From positions 45,184-109,183 of the forward strand of contig NZ_QNUL01000021.1 of NCBI RefSeq assembly GCF_003383615.1: DNA of 64,000 bases, written 5' to 3'. Numbering within the stretch: the stretch's first letter is position 1; every line of letters begins with the position of its first letter. This DNA comes from Dyadobacter luteus (GTDB lineage: Bacteria; Bacteroidota; Bacteroidia; Cytophagales; Spirosomataceae). Of the stretch, positions 17,491 to 26,374 are shown piece by piece. The notes below the pieces were generated by a model. That model had not been told where the DNA came from. It searched no databases and saw nothing but the letters and a program-made list of their open reading frames with translations. The translations under genes and the position numbers were made by a program.

Positions 17491-17857
17491 GTTACGTACC
17501 TACGGCACTTCTTGTATTCCGTATCTCAATTGTTATCTACCAATATTTCATCTCTACGGGATTGCGGAGCCGGTATTTTTCAATCTGGTTTATGGATACG
17601 ATCCAGTCATAAATAAAATTTCGGTAGAAATGCCGAAGCGCAGATTGACAAATTTCATTAACGTTACAGTACTACTTGTATTGTTTATCCTTGTTTGGCT
17701 ACCAATATTTCATCTCTACCGGATTAATGTACATTTACTGACCGTAAAAACTGTTTATCAATCTGCTGACAATTGGTTCTGCCAATCCCTTTAGGGATGT
17801 AATTTCGGTAGAACTTTTGGTGTTTGTATGTCTATGAAAGTGCCGTAGGTACGTAAC
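17491..17857. repeat. 367-bp non-coding element with 20-bp perfect inverted ends and internal repeats
   Basis: This fills most of the 479-bp gap between tsaD and the ABC gene. The ends are perfect inverted repeats of 20 bp: GTTACGTACCTACGGCACTT at 17491-17510 and its reverse complement at 17838-17857. Inside are two direct copies of a 27-bp module starting CTACCAATATTTCATC (17537-17563 and 17699-17725, one mismatch). There are also two copies of AATTTCGGTAGAA (17617-17629 and 17801-17813), itself resembling the reverse complement of the first module. No open frame of note. It looks like a MITE- or REP-type dispersed element; no transposase is present. A weak hairpin at 17422-17441 just after tsaD may be its terminator. 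Confidence 0.75.
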
Positions 17858-17897
17858 AACAGGTACTAATAGCGCTGTATATTCTCATATCCTTTCA

Positions 17898-19400
17898 CTA
17901 TCCGGCAACTACATTTCCCTTTTCCAACTTCAGATATTTCGTAACACACGATGGTATTTCGTTCGGGTAATGTGATACATAAATGAGCGTGCGCTGATCG
18001 GAATCACAAACGGCATTTATAACCGATTTGAAATAGTCTATAGCCTCTGTATCAAGTCCCTGGCAAGGTTCATCGAGAATAAGCAAAGGCGGATTTTTGA
18101 CCAAAGCCCTTGCGAGTAACACCATACGCTGCTGACCCTTGGACAACTGGGAAAAGTCTTTTTCAAGAAGATCATGTACGTGAAGCAGTTCAGCCACCTC
18201 GTGTACGCGCTCTATCTGCTTATCAGTAAGTTTTCTAAAAAATACGCCTGTTGCATCAAAGAAACCGGATGCAATGGTTTTGAAAACACTTGTATTTCTG
18301 GGGAAGTATAAATGTAGTTCAGGAGAAACATGACCTATTTTTTGCTTGATATCCCAGATAGAAGCACCGATTCCGCCTCTTTTCTGATCAAAAAGATCGT
18401 AATCATTGGCAAAGCGCTGTGGATTGTCAGCTGTCAGAATACTCAGTAGCGTAGATTTTCCGGAACCGTTCGGCCCCGAGAGCGCCCACTTTTCACCTTT
18501 TGCAATTTTCCAGTTTACTCCATTTAAAATTACCTCTTCTCCATATTTAACACGAATATTACGCATATCAAGCGCATATTCGAAATCTGTGAACGCAGGT
18601 TGCTCTAAGTTCTTTAATTTGACAGGGTCCGGTTGAGTATGAGAGTTTTTAGTTTCTGATTGACCACTGAATTGTTCTATGGGCGCAGCATGATCTATTT
18701 TCCCTTCTTTCAATTCCAGAACGTGTGTTATGCAGGGAGGAATTTCTGTGGCGGTGGTGGCAATGATGATAATCACACCTGATGCTGCAAGCTCTGTGAG
18801 CGCGTTACGTAACACTTCCCGCGAATGAACATCCAATCCACTGAAGGCGTTATCGAGCAACAGAACCTTTGGATTTTTGAGGAGCGATTTGGCCAGCAGC
18901 ATTCTTCTTGTTTCTCCGTTCGACAAAGTAACGAACGGATGATCGAGCAGATGCGTGAGTGAAAGAAGGCTGGCAATTCGGTTAAGATTTTCTTCTGTCA
19001 CTTTGGAAGGTGCCAATGTTACAGATTTATCGTCAACCGTTCCCACCGGTTTAAGCTGATTGGTAAGCACCGCCCGCAGGGTAGGAGCACGTTCTGCCTC
19101 GTAGGCATGGAAACGCTGCTGATAGTATTCGGCGCCTGCATTCACAATTCTGTTAAAAGAGTAGTCGTTGGAGACGAGCTCCACTGTCTCCCGCAATGGT
19201 TCGTCCCAACCATAATAAATCTTTCCTTTCCAAAGCGGCCATTTACCTGCAATAATATCCAGTAGTATCGTTTTTCCTGATCCGTTGGGGCCAATTACCG
19301 CCCAGTTTTCCCCTGGCTTGATATTCCAGGTGATATCAGACAAAACTACGGATTCATATTTACGAACGGCAACTTGTTGAAGCGAAATGGCGTGATTCAT
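17898..19400 (-). CDS. ModF-like double ABC ATPase (500 aa)
   Basis: Two fused ABC ATPase domains with no membrane segment, resembling ModF/PhrA-type proteins. Domain 1: Walker A GPNGSGKT at 37-44, signature LSNGE at 159-163. Domain 2: Walker A GPNGSGKST at 309-317, signature LSKGQQ at 419-424, Walker B ending in Glu444 and His in the VSHYP switch. In domain 1 the catalytic Glu is replaced by Asn184 (LLLDN) and the switch His by Thr215, so only one composite ATP site is probably hydrolytic. A linker of about 40 residues (240-280) joins the domains. No molybdate permease genes adjoin it. The role is unknown; ModF function itself is poorly defined. Confidence 0.85.
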   Translation of the reverse strand: MNHAISLQQVAVRKYESVVLSDITWNIKPGENWAVIGPNGSGKTILLDIIAGKWPLWKGKIYYGWDEPLRETVELVSNDYSFNRIVNAGAEYYQQRFHAYEAERAPTLRAVLTNQLKPVGTVDDKSVTLAPSKVTEENLNRIASLLSLTHLLDHPFVTLSNGETRRMLLAKSLLKNPKVLLLDNAFSGLDVHSREVLRNALTELAASGVIIIIATTATEIPPCITHVLELKEGKIDHAAPIEQFSGQSETKNSHTQPDPVKLKNLEQPAFTDFEYALDMRNIRVKYGEEVILNGVNWKIAKGEKWALSGPNGSGKSTLLSILTADNPQRFANDYDLFDQKRGGIGASIWDIKQKIGHVSPELHLYFPRNTSVFKTIASGFFDATGVFFRKLTDKQIERVHEVAELLHVHDLLEKDFSQLSKGQQRMVLLARALVKNPPLLILDEPCQGLDTEAIDYFKSVINAVCDSDQRTLIYVSHYPNEIPSCVTKYLKLEKGNVVAG

Positions 19401-19480
19401 GCAGAAATGGTAAGAGAAATTATATCAGGATCTGATGCCCTTTATTAATAATGCAAAGATTGAAAGTTTGATCGGTTGAG

Positions 19481-19512
19481 AAAAGAAAAAAGCACCTCAT
19501 TTCTGAGATGCT
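19481..19512 (-). terminator. Terminator of DJ-1/PfpI gene
   Basis: On the minus strand, a 9-bp stem (AGCATCTCA with TGAGGTGCT, one G-U) closed by a GAAA tetraloop, followed by TTTTTTC. It lies about 100 nt past the stop codon at 19614. A second hairpin (AAAAGCCGG 19518-19526 with its complement 19553-19561) lies in between. Confidence 0.75.
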
Positions 19513-19613
19513 CTTACAAAAGCCGGTTTTATAATGGAGTGAGTATAGTATTCCGGCTTTTTAGCACAGGAGTTCTTCCCGGATAGCTATTTTGAAAAAT
19601 ATCGCTTCAGGTT

Positions 19614-20177
19614 TTAGCCAAGCTCTCCCTGAGCAACCAAAAGATTAAATTCTTTTAAAAGTTGACTGCTGAACAGCGGGAGATCATCTGCCTTTCGGCT
19701 GGTGATGAGTCCGTGATGTACTACCACCGGCTTGTCCTGCCATAATGCACCAGCATTTTCCAGATCAGTACGGATTGTGGAATAAGAGGTGAGTTTACGC
19801 CCTATTATCACATCAGCATCAATCAATAACTGGGGGCCGTGACAAATTGCTGCAACCTGTTTGCCAGCATTAAAAAACGACTTTACGAAGTTGACGGCAA
19901 GCCGCTCTTTTCGCAAGGCATCTACGCTCATCACTCCTCCCGGAAGTAACAATGCATCGTAATACTCAGCACGAGCCATATTTAGAGGGACATCTACTCG
20001 GTAGTCGCTTCCCCAATCCACCTGATTCCAGCCTCTTACCAAATCTTTATTTTGTGAAATTATGTGAACGCAGGCACCATTCTGTTTTAGTACTTTTCTG
20101 GGGCAAGCCATTTCCACCTGTTCAAACCCATCTGCGACCAGTATGGCAACTTTAAAAGAATGCGATGTATGTTCCAT
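19614..20177 (-). CDS. DJ-1/PfpI family protein
   Basis: Class-I-glutamine-amidotransferase-like fold of 187 residues. The nucleophile elbow VAAICHGPQ places Cys112 followed by His113. The conserved Glu19 in DGFEQVE is the usual partner carboxylate. Relatives are called intracellular protease PfpI, YhbO or protein deglycase and act in electrophile/oxidative stress; enzymatic activity in the family is debated. Its neighbours (ABC ATPase, cupin, ClpB, all on the minus strand but separated by gaps or terminators) loosely suggest a stress context only. No signal peptide. Confidence 0.85.
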   Translation of the reverse strand: MEHTSHSFKVAILVADGFEQVEMACPRKVLKQNGACVHIISQNKDLVRGWNQVDWGSDYRVDVPLNMARAEYYDALLLPGGVMSVDALRKERLAVNFVKSFFNAGKQVAAICHGPQLLIDADVIIGRKLTSYSTIRTDLENAGALWQDKPVVVHHGLITSRKADDLPLFSSQLLKEFNLLVAQGELG

Positions 20178-20465
20178 AAGTTAGTGGGGGAGAAAACTGT
20201 GGATATAATCATTTCTAAAAATAATCATACAAAATCATGCCAGGAGTTAATATGCTGCTCTGCTGAATTTTTCAAGTAACCATTGTTGACAGTGTGCCCC
20301 ACTATGGTAAAAGCGTCATTCTGACCTTTCTACAATCTGTCCTGACTTTCCTTATCACAGCATACGTCCGGATTTTGATCGGTTGATGGTTTTCCTGTAG
20401 CCCAGATCAACGAGAACTATGATTATTCCGCTATGTCTTAAAATTCAGACCACTGATAGGTTGGC
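20178..20465. other. Gap of 288 bp with no recognisable gene
   Basis: Lies between the PfpI and cupin genes, both on the minus strand. I see no open frame of useful length, no strong hairpin and no TAnnTTTG box on either strand. It could hold the PfpI promoter or a decayed gene, but nothing in it supports a call. Confidence 0.5.
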
Positions 20466-20942
20466 TTAATGAGTCCCGGAAGCATCAATCAATACGGCAA
20501 GTTGTATCACCGGCTGATCAGAACGATTACTCCAGGCGTGATTGGTTCCCCTCTGGATTACAATATCCCCTGGTTTTAATAATGTCTCACCATCTTCCAT
20601 AATCAGATATAACTCTCCGGCCAGAATGATAATATAGTCCAGCGTATCGGTTTGGTGCATCATTGGGTGGGGCTGTCCAGGAATGATTTCCACTCCGAGA
20701 TCCTTATCGGGAGGTATGGATACATATCTGAACAATGTTCCGTTTTTAGGGGTAATTGGGAATGCTGTATTGGGAATTGAAATTTCATCGTCCAGTGATG
20801 CCGGAGTTGTCTGTGTGCTCCAGATATCAGAAATGTAAAGATCCTTCACATGTTCTACTACATTGCTTGCAAGTGCATCTTCTTTGATTATGGATTTACC
20901 GTCTTTTATATCAGTGACAATTCTGCGGGGGATTCTGTTCAT
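20466..20942 (-). CDS. Cupin-domain protein
   Basis: 158 residues with a single cupin beta-barrel in its C-terminal two thirds. Motif 1 lies around HPMMHQTDTLDYIIILAGEL and motif 2 at LKPGDIVIQRGTNHAWSN, giving potential metal ligands His (two in motif 1) and His (TNHAW). The N-terminal 60 residues (RRIVTDIKDGKSII...) match the type annotated in many genomes only as cupin domain-containing protein. No operon partner; clpB lies upstream on the same strand but ends at its own terminator. Substrate unknown; small-molecule dioxygenase, isomerase or a binding role are all possible. Confidence 0.8.
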   Translation of the reverse strand: MNRIPRRIVTDIKDGKSIIKEDALASNVVEHVKDLYISDIWSTQTTPASLDDEISIPNTAFPITPKNGTLFRYVSIPPDKDLGVEIIPGQPHPMMHQTDTLDYIIILAGELYLIMEDGETLLKPGDIVIQRGTNHAWSNRSDQPVIQLAVLIDASGTH

Positions 20943-21063
20943 TGTAATTATTGTAGGTTGAAGTATTTTTTATTGCTCATAAGCGTTTGTTATAACTCCG
21001 TCAACCCAGCTGAATGTTCCGGTAAATCGGGTACTGTACCACCAGTAAATCAAAACTCAATAA

Positions 21064-21097
21064 TAACAAAAACGGAGCAACCGTTAAGCTGCTCCGT
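21064..21097 (-). terminator. Terminator of clpB
   Basis: 10-bp perfect stem AAACGGAGCA (21068-21077) with TGCTCCGTTT (21088-21097), 10-nt loop. It is followed on the minus strand by a T-run, 24 nt after the clpB stop codon. Confidence 0.85.
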
Positions 21098-21120
21098 TTC
21101 AGAAAACTATGTTGCGCAGA

Positions 21121-23724
21121 TTATATTTCTACACTTCCTACATTTTCAAAAACTACATCTCCCTGAGAATTTAGTTCCATCATGATCACAGCATCCTTAG
21201 CTACCTGTCCACTCAGAATTCCTTTGGAGAGCTCGTTCAGAATCTTTCTTTGTAAAACTCTTTTCAGCGGTCGGGCACCGAAAGCAGGATCGAAACCGTC
21301 CTCTCCGAGTTTAGTCAAAGCTTCGTCAGTAGCATCCAATGTGATACCTTGTTCTGTAAGCATTTTCTGAATTCCTTTAAACTGTATATCCACAATTTTA
21401 CGGATGTTTTTCAATGAAAGTGGTTCAAACAGAACGATCTCATCAATACGATTCAAAAATTCAGGCCTTACGGATGCTTTCAGCAGATCAAGGACTGCTT
21501 GTTTTGCTTCTTCCACGATCAGACTACGGTTCCATCCTTCATCCTCAGCAAATTTTTCCTGAATAATATGGCTGCCGATGTTCGAAGTCATGATAATGAT
21601 CGTGTTCTTAAAGTTAGCGACACGGCCTTTATTGTCAGTCAAACGTCCTTCGTCCAATACCTGCAGAAGGATATTCCATACATCCGGATGTGCTTTTTCA
21701 ATCTCATCCAGCAGAATCACACTGTAAGGTTTTCTTCGCACGGCTTCAGTGAGCTGTCCGCCCTCTTCGTATCCAACATATCCCGGAGGCGCTCCCACCA
21801 GACGGCTTACCGCATGGCGTTCCTGGTATTCACTCATATCAATCCTCACCATGGCATTTTCGTCGTTGAACAGGTATTCAGCCAACGTTTTGGCAAGCTC
21901 TGTTTTACCCACCCCGGTTGGTCCAAGGAAAAGGAAGCTTCCGATCGGGCGTTTGGCATCTTGCAAACCGGCACGACTTCTGCGAACTGCGTCAGACACA
22001 ACGCCTATAGCTTCCTGTTGACCAGCGACACGCTGATGCAAATGTTCTTCAAGATGCAGCAGCTTCTCTCTGTCGCTCTGCAACATTTTGCTCACAGGTA
22101 CACCTGTCCATTTGGCAACTACTTCCGCAATATCTTCCGGTGTAATTTCTTCCTGCATCAGGCTTTCGGTATTTTCCGCATTCTGAAGTTCAGTCAGTTT
22201 GGCATTCACTTCAGGGATGCGTCCATATCTGATCTCCGCTACTTTACCAAAGTCGCCCGAGCGTTCGGCTTGCTCTGCTTCCAAACGCAGTTGTTCCAAC
22301 TGTTCTTTGAGCGAACGTACCTCATTTACCTTGCCTTTTTCATTTTCCCACTGCGCTTTCAGGGTATTGCGACTTTCACTCAGATCGGCAATTTCCTTAT
22401 TCAGAACAGTTTCTTTATCCTTATTATTTTCACGACGAATGGCTTCTCTTTCAATTTCAAGTTGCATAATCCGGCGATTCAACTCATCAAGCTCTTCCGG
22501 AACACTGTCCATTTCCAATCGCAGTTTAGATGCCGCTTCGTCCATCAGGTCAATGGCCTTATCGGGAAGAAAACGATCACTGATATACCGGTTTGATAGC
22601 TCGACAGCAGCAATTACTGCATCGTCCTGAATCCTGACACCATGGTGCAATTCGTATTTTTCTTTGATACCACGAAGAATACTGATGGCATCGGGAATAT
22701 TAGGCTCGTCGACCATCACAGACTGGAACCTGCGTTCCAATGCTTTGTCTTTTTCTACATACTTCTGATACTCTTTCAGAGTAGTAGCGCCAATCGCATG
22801 CAACTCTCCGCGGGCAAGTGCAGGTTTCAGCAGGTTCGCGGCATCCATTGCACTTTCGCCACCTCCGCCGGCACCGATCAGCGTATGGATCTCGTCAATG
22901 AAAAGGACGATTTCTCCTTCCGAATCTGTTACCTCTTTGATGACGGCTTTAAGCCTTTCTTCAAATTCACCTTTGTATTTAGCACCCGCAATGAGTAAAC
23001 CCATATCCAGCGATACTACAGTTTTTGACTTCAGGTTTTCAGGCACATCGCCCTGCACGATACGTTGCGCCAATCCTTCTACAATGGCCGTTTTACCAAC
23101 CCCAGGTTCTCCCAGCAGAATCGGATTATTTTTTGTTCTTCTGCTTAATATTTGCAGAACCCTTCGTATTTCTTCATCACGGCCAATTACCGGATCTATT
23201 TTTCCGGCTTTGGCCAGTTCGTTGAGGTTTTTGCTGTATCGTTCCAGTGAACGGTACTTCGCTTCAGCATTTTGATCTTTCACGGGATTATTTTTTCCTC
23301 TTAATTCTTTAATGGCGTTGATTAAATCTTTCTCTTTCATACCAAGCTCTTTCAGCATGGTAGCTGTGGTATCTTTTCCTGCGAGTATTCCCAGGAGCAG
23401 CAGTTCTATACTTACAAATTCGTCGCCGAACTCTTTCAGGTAATTCTGAGCCTTGGCGCTGGCTGCTGCCATGTCGTTGCCCAAATAAGGTTGTCCGCCG
23501 CTTACACGGGGATATCCCTCTATGATTGTTGATAAACGTGCATTTAATATATCGGCGCTGATATTGAGCTGATTCAGCAAGAATAGTGATGTGTTCGGGT
23601 CTTCTTCCAGAATGGATTTCAGTACATGACCTGTTTCAATGGCCTGCTGCTGGTTACCCTGAGCCATCTGCGCCGCGTGCTGGATTATTTCCTGCGCTTT
23701 AATGGTATATTGGTTAAAGTTCAT
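21121..23724 (-). CDS. clpB: ClpB ATP-dependent disaggregase
   Basis: Hsp100 chaperone that threads aggregated proteins through a hexameric pore together with DnaK. The full-length 867-residue architecture is visible: Clp N-domain (1-145) and AAA1 with Walker A GEPGVGKT at 205-212. The long coiled-coil M-domain (about 410-525, including EQLRLEAEQAERSGDFGKVAEI) is diagnostic of ClpB versus ClpA/ClpC. AAA2 has GPTGVGKT near 605, and the C-terminal D2 small domain ends in VGSVEI. No ClpP-docking IGL/F loop was noticed. No heat-shock operator (CIRCE/HAIR) was recognised upstream. A long open frame on the opposite strand is a codon-bias shadow. Confidence 0.97.
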   Translation of the reverse strand: MNFNQYTIKAQEIIQHAAQMAQGNQQQAIETGHVLKSILEEDPNTSLFLLNQLNISADILNARLSTIIEGYPRVSGGQPYLGNDMAAASAKAQNYLKEFGDEFVSIELLLLGILAGKDTTATMLKELGMKEKDLINAIKELRGKNNPVKDQNAEAKYRSLERYSKNLNELAKAGKIDPVIGRDEEIRRVLQILSRRTKNNPILLGEPGVGKTAIVEGLAQRIVQGDVPENLKSKTVVSLDMGLLIAGAKYKGEFEERLKAVIKEVTDSEGEIVLFIDEIHTLIGAGGGGESAMDAANLLKPALARGELHAIGATTLKEYQKYVEKDKALERRFQSVMVDEPNIPDAISILRGIKEKYELHHGVRIQDDAVIAAVELSNRYISDRFLPDKAIDLMDEAASKLRLEMDSVPEELDELNRRIMQLEIEREAIRRENNKDKETVLNKEIADLSESRNTLKAQWENEKGKVNEVRSLKEQLEQLRLEAEQAERSGDFGKVAEIRYGRIPEVNAKLTELQNAENTESLMQEEITPEDIAEVVAKWTGVPVSKMLQSDREKLLHLEEHLHQRVAGQQEAIGVVSDAVRRSRAGLQDAKRPIGSFLFLGPTGVGKTELAKTLAEYLFNDENAMVRIDMSEYQERHAVSRLVGAPPGYVGYEEGGQLTEAVRRKPYSVILLDEIEKAHPDVWNILLQVLDEGRLTDNKGRVANFKNTIIIMTSNIGSHIIQEKFAEDEGWNRSLIVEEAKQAVLDLLKASVRPEFLNRIDEIVLFEPLSLKNIRKIVDIQFKGIQKMLTEQGITLDATDEALTKLGEDGFDPAFGARPLKRVLQRKILNELSKGILSGQVAKDAVIMMELNSQGDVVFENVGSVEI

Positions 23725-23876
23725 GGCGTTTTTTGTTGATTAATGATTCTTTCATGCTTCAGCAAAAACTGTGTACCACATCCTAAAAGCGGAAATTTTG
23801 TCGTGGTTTGGTTAATTTGCATTCATTAAAATGACATAATGGCTCATAATTGGATTATTTTAACGCACCTATTACG

Positions 23877-24212
23877 TCAATGCGACTTCTTCTCAATTCG
23901 CTTATGAATTTCCAAAGTTTCGGATAAAGCAGCTGATCCATACCAAAGGAGCATTTCAGCTTCCAGAAGATTCGCTTTAATGGCGGGGTCCGTTTCTACC
24001 AATTGTTTTCCTTCTTCAATCGTTGTCGCATTCAGGATAAAAATTCCACGGTATTTATCGTTTTTGAAGAATGGCCCTGCGACCACAAGTTTTCCATTTT
24101 CGGCAAGCCGGTTGATGTTGGTCATGTGTCCGGCGAAAAGGCTGTCTGTAGCAGTTTTACCAAGGTTTGTTACGCTCCCGGTTTTCAATAATACCAGCAC
24201 ATATTTTTTCAT
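23877..24212 (-). CDS. YciI-like domain protein, probably the remnant of an exported form
   Basis: The 111 residues from ATG 24212 contain a YCII-related ferredoxin-like domain (GHMTNINRLAENGKLVVAGPFF, then YRGIFILNATT, then EAEMLLWYG). The function of the family is unclear. In-frame coding sequence continues upstream without a stop to beyond 24344. It reads KFVYCILLTINSL... then TQAQ, which is a good signal peptide with a cleavage site, followed by NVSPGYDSTLAKRLNADDYG. No ATG, GTG or TTG opens that frame: the needed start position (24342-24344) is ATA, while a real ATG at 24347-24349 is two bases out of register. Either the start has been lost, a rare ATA start is used, or there is a sequence error. 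The internal start would give a cytoplasmic product. Confidence 0.7.
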   Translation of the reverse strand: MKKYVLVLLKTGSVTNLGKTATDSLFAGHMTNINRLAENGKLVVAGPFFKNDKYRGIFILNATTIEEGKQLVETDPAIKANLLEAEMLLWYGSAALSETLEIHKRIEKKSH

Positions 24213-24516
24213 GCCGTAATCATCCGCATTCAGGCGTTTGGCCAGGGTAGAGTCGTAGCCGGGTGAGACATTCTGTGCCTGCGTGAAGTAAGAATTGAAT
24301 GTCAGTGAGTTGATTGTGAGAAGTATACAGTAAACAAATTTTATATCATAGCAGGTTTTATGTGAGCATTGGATTAAGGATAAATTCTCTACTATAATAC
24401 AACAATTGCAGCTGGCTTCAATGGAGTTTATTTTACACTAATTGAAACAATTTTATAAAAAGTATTGTGATTTACAGGTTGTTTGTATTTATTTTGAGCA
24501 TCCAACTGATCGCTTC
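24213..24516. other. Divergent intergenic region YciI / ECF sigma factor
   Basis: About 304 bp. The half next to the YciI gene encodes its probable lost signal peptide on the minus strand (24213-24344). The rest should hold the promoter of the sigma factor gene. I found no exact TAnnTTTG box for that gene. Confidence 0.5.
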
Positions 24517-25125
24517 ATGAATTTATCTGTACATCGCTCCGACGCTTCTGATGATAAAGTTATGTGGCAGCGTTTTCTGGCGGGTGAGGTAGAAGCGTTT
24601 GATTATCTGATGTCCTCTCATTTTCGTTCACTTTTCCAGTACGGCAGCAAGTTTTCCAGAGATAAAGAATTCGTAAAGGATTGCATTCAGGATCTTTTTC
24701 TTGCATTGTGGGAAAAACGGGAAAATCTCAGCTTAGATATTGCGGTAAAGCCCTATATGATGGCGTCACTGAGAAGGCTGATGCACCGGAGTCAACAAAC
24801 GAGATCCCGTTTGACAACGGATGAGTTTGATACGCAGGAAGGGATGTTTGATATTGAATTTTCGGTAGAGCATGATTATATAGAGCAGGAATCTACATTG
24901 CAGCTTACCCTGAAATTGAAAAAAATACTGGATGACCTTCCCCGGCGTCAAAAGGAAGTAGTATATCTCAAATACTATCAGGAACTGGAAAGGAACCAGA
25001 TATCGGAGATCATGGAAGTGTCTCCGCAAACGGTTTCCAACTTACTGCAAATCGCGATCAAACAGCTTCAGAAACATTGGCGATCAGAGTTTCTTACCTT
25101 TTTTCTTATTCATTTCTTCCTATAA
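24517..25125 (+). CDS. ECF RNA polymerase sigma factor (module A)
   Basis: Extracytoplasmic-function sigma factor of the Bacteroidota SusCD-regulating type, 202 residues from the ATG at 24517. A TTG 75 nt upstream is an alternative but adds an atypical tail. Region 2 covers about 20-90 (DYLMSSHFRSLF, then DCIQDLFLALWEKR). Region 4 covers about 135-190, with the helix-turn-helix QISEIMEVSPQTVSNLLQIAIKQL. The C-terminus is hydrophobic (FLTFFLIHFFL). It is followed 118 nt later by the FecR anti-sigma gene and then SusC. By the known paradigm, substrate binding at SusC signals through FecR to release this sigma factor and induce the downstream genes. Confidence 0.9.
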   Translation: MNLSVHRSDASDDKVMWQRFLAGEVEAFDYLMSSHFRSLFQYGSKFSRDKEFVKDCIQDLFLALWEKRENLSLDIAVKPYMMASLRRLMHRSQQTRSRLTTDEFDTQEGMFDIEFSVEHDYIEQESTLQLTLKLKKILDDLPRRQKEVVYLKYYQELERNQISEIMEVSPQTVSNLLQIAIKQLQKHWRSEFLTFFLIHFFL

Positions 25126-25243
25126 AAGAGTCCTATATTTCAATAGGATAGCTTCATTTTTATAATTTTTTTAGAAATAATTTAAAATTTATTGGTATCC
25201 CGATCCGGTTTTGGTCTATCGTACTATAGACGCACAATCAGGT

Positions 25244-26374
25244 ATGGAACGATACAAAAATTACGGAGTAGAAGATTTTGTCTGGGATGACTATTTCAGG
25301 CAATGGATACATGCACCGAACCGTGAAAATGATAGTCAATGGAAAAAGTGGATTACCGAAAATCCTGATAAGGCGTCTGTTGTTGCAACAGCAACCCAGA
25401 TTGTAAAAGGATTGGCTGTGAAAGAAGAGGCAATTTCTGATGACGAAATAAGAGCCATCGTAGATAAAACGGTTTCAAGGGTTAGTGAACCGATGGAAGA
25501 GTTTGTGGAATGGGATGATGAAAAGCATTTTTATCAAAAATGGTGGTTTCAGGCAGCCGCTGCTGCTGTGTTTTTATTTGGATTCGGTTTCGCTCTGAAA
25601 CTATATAAAGCGCCATCCCGTGATTTAGCTCTAAAGCCTGGTAAGGAAATCAATATTCCTGCTGAAAAATCCCGAATGGTTGAAAAGAGAAATCAGTCGG
25701 ACAAAGCGATGGAGATAACCCTTGCCGATAACAGCCGGATTACATTAATGAAAGCGAGTACGATCCGGTATTCGGAAGTGTTCAATGATGATAAGAGAGA
25801 AGTTTTTCTGGAGGGAGAGGCATTTTTTGATATATCTAAAGATCCTGACCGCCCATTCATCGTATACGCGAATGAGCTGGTAACCAAAGTACTCGGGACA
25901 AGTTTTCGAATCAGTGCATATCCATCTGCCAAACAGGTAACAGTAGAAGTGAAAACCGGACGTGTATCTGTATTCGCCAAGTCTGATCCGGAGATGAAAA
26001 GGAAAATGGCGCATCGTGAACTGGAAGGAGTGATACTGAACCCTAACCAGAAAATTATTTTCGAGAGACTAGCTGTCCGAATGGTGAAGACGCTTGTCGA
26101 GAAACCTGAAATTGTATTGCCAAAATCAAAAACACCTCATTTTGAGTTTGAGGATACGCCGGCCAGCGAAGCTTTTGCGTCAATCGGGAAAGCTTATGGT
26201 ATTGATATTCTGTATGATGAGGAATTGCTGAGTGGCTGCCCTCTCACCGCTGCTTTGGACAACCAGACTTTACACGAAAAACTCACCATTATCTGTAAAG
26301 CGGTAGAAGCTGAGTACGAGATCCTGGATGGACAGATCATTATTCATAGCCGGGGATGCAGGAATGAAGAATGA
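25244..26374 (+). CDS. FecR-type anti-sigma factor (module A)
   Basis: Membrane-spanning transducer between SusC and the ECF sigma factor. I start it at ATG 25244 (376 aa); an in-frame TTG at 25211 adds 11 residues. The cytoplasmic N-terminal part is about 1-95, followed by one membrane segment near 100-122 (WWFQAAAAAVFLFGFGFALK). The periplasmic FecR domain covers about 155-270, with EGEAFFDIS and the TKVLGTSFRI strand. The C-terminal DUF4974/STN-like domain (FEFEDTPASEAF, then GIDILYDEELL) interacts with the STN domain of the receptor in known systems. The last codons and the stop are part of a 7-bp-period repeat that continues downstream. Confidence 0.9.
   Translation: MERYKNYGVEDFVWDDYFRQWIHAPNRENDSQWKKWITENPDKASVVATATQIVKGLAVKEEAISDDEIRAIVDKTVSRVSEPMEEFVEWDDEKHFYQKWWFQAAAAAVFLFGFGFALKLYKAPSRDLALKPGKEINIPAEKSRMVEKRNQSDKAMEITLADNSRITLMKASTIRYSEVFNDDKREVFLEGEAFFDISKDPDRPFIVYANELVTKVLGTSFRISAYPSAKQVTVEVKTGRVSVFAKSDPEMKRKMAHRELEGVILNPNQKIIFERLAVRMVKTLVEKPEIVLPKSKTPHFEFEDTPASEAFASIGKAYGIDILYDEELLSGCPLTAALDNQTLHEKLTIICKAVEAEYEILDGQIIIHSRGCRNEE

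Noticed and set aside
17491..17857. Insertion sequence
   Set aside because: Has inverted ends but only 367 bp and no transposase reading frame; described as a non-coding element instead.
21499..22596. 365-codon open frame on the plus strand opposite clpB
   Set aside because: Lies wholly antisense to a well supported clpB; composition (Phe/His/Ile-rich) is the usual mirror of a biased coding strand, with no domain, signal or ribosome site.
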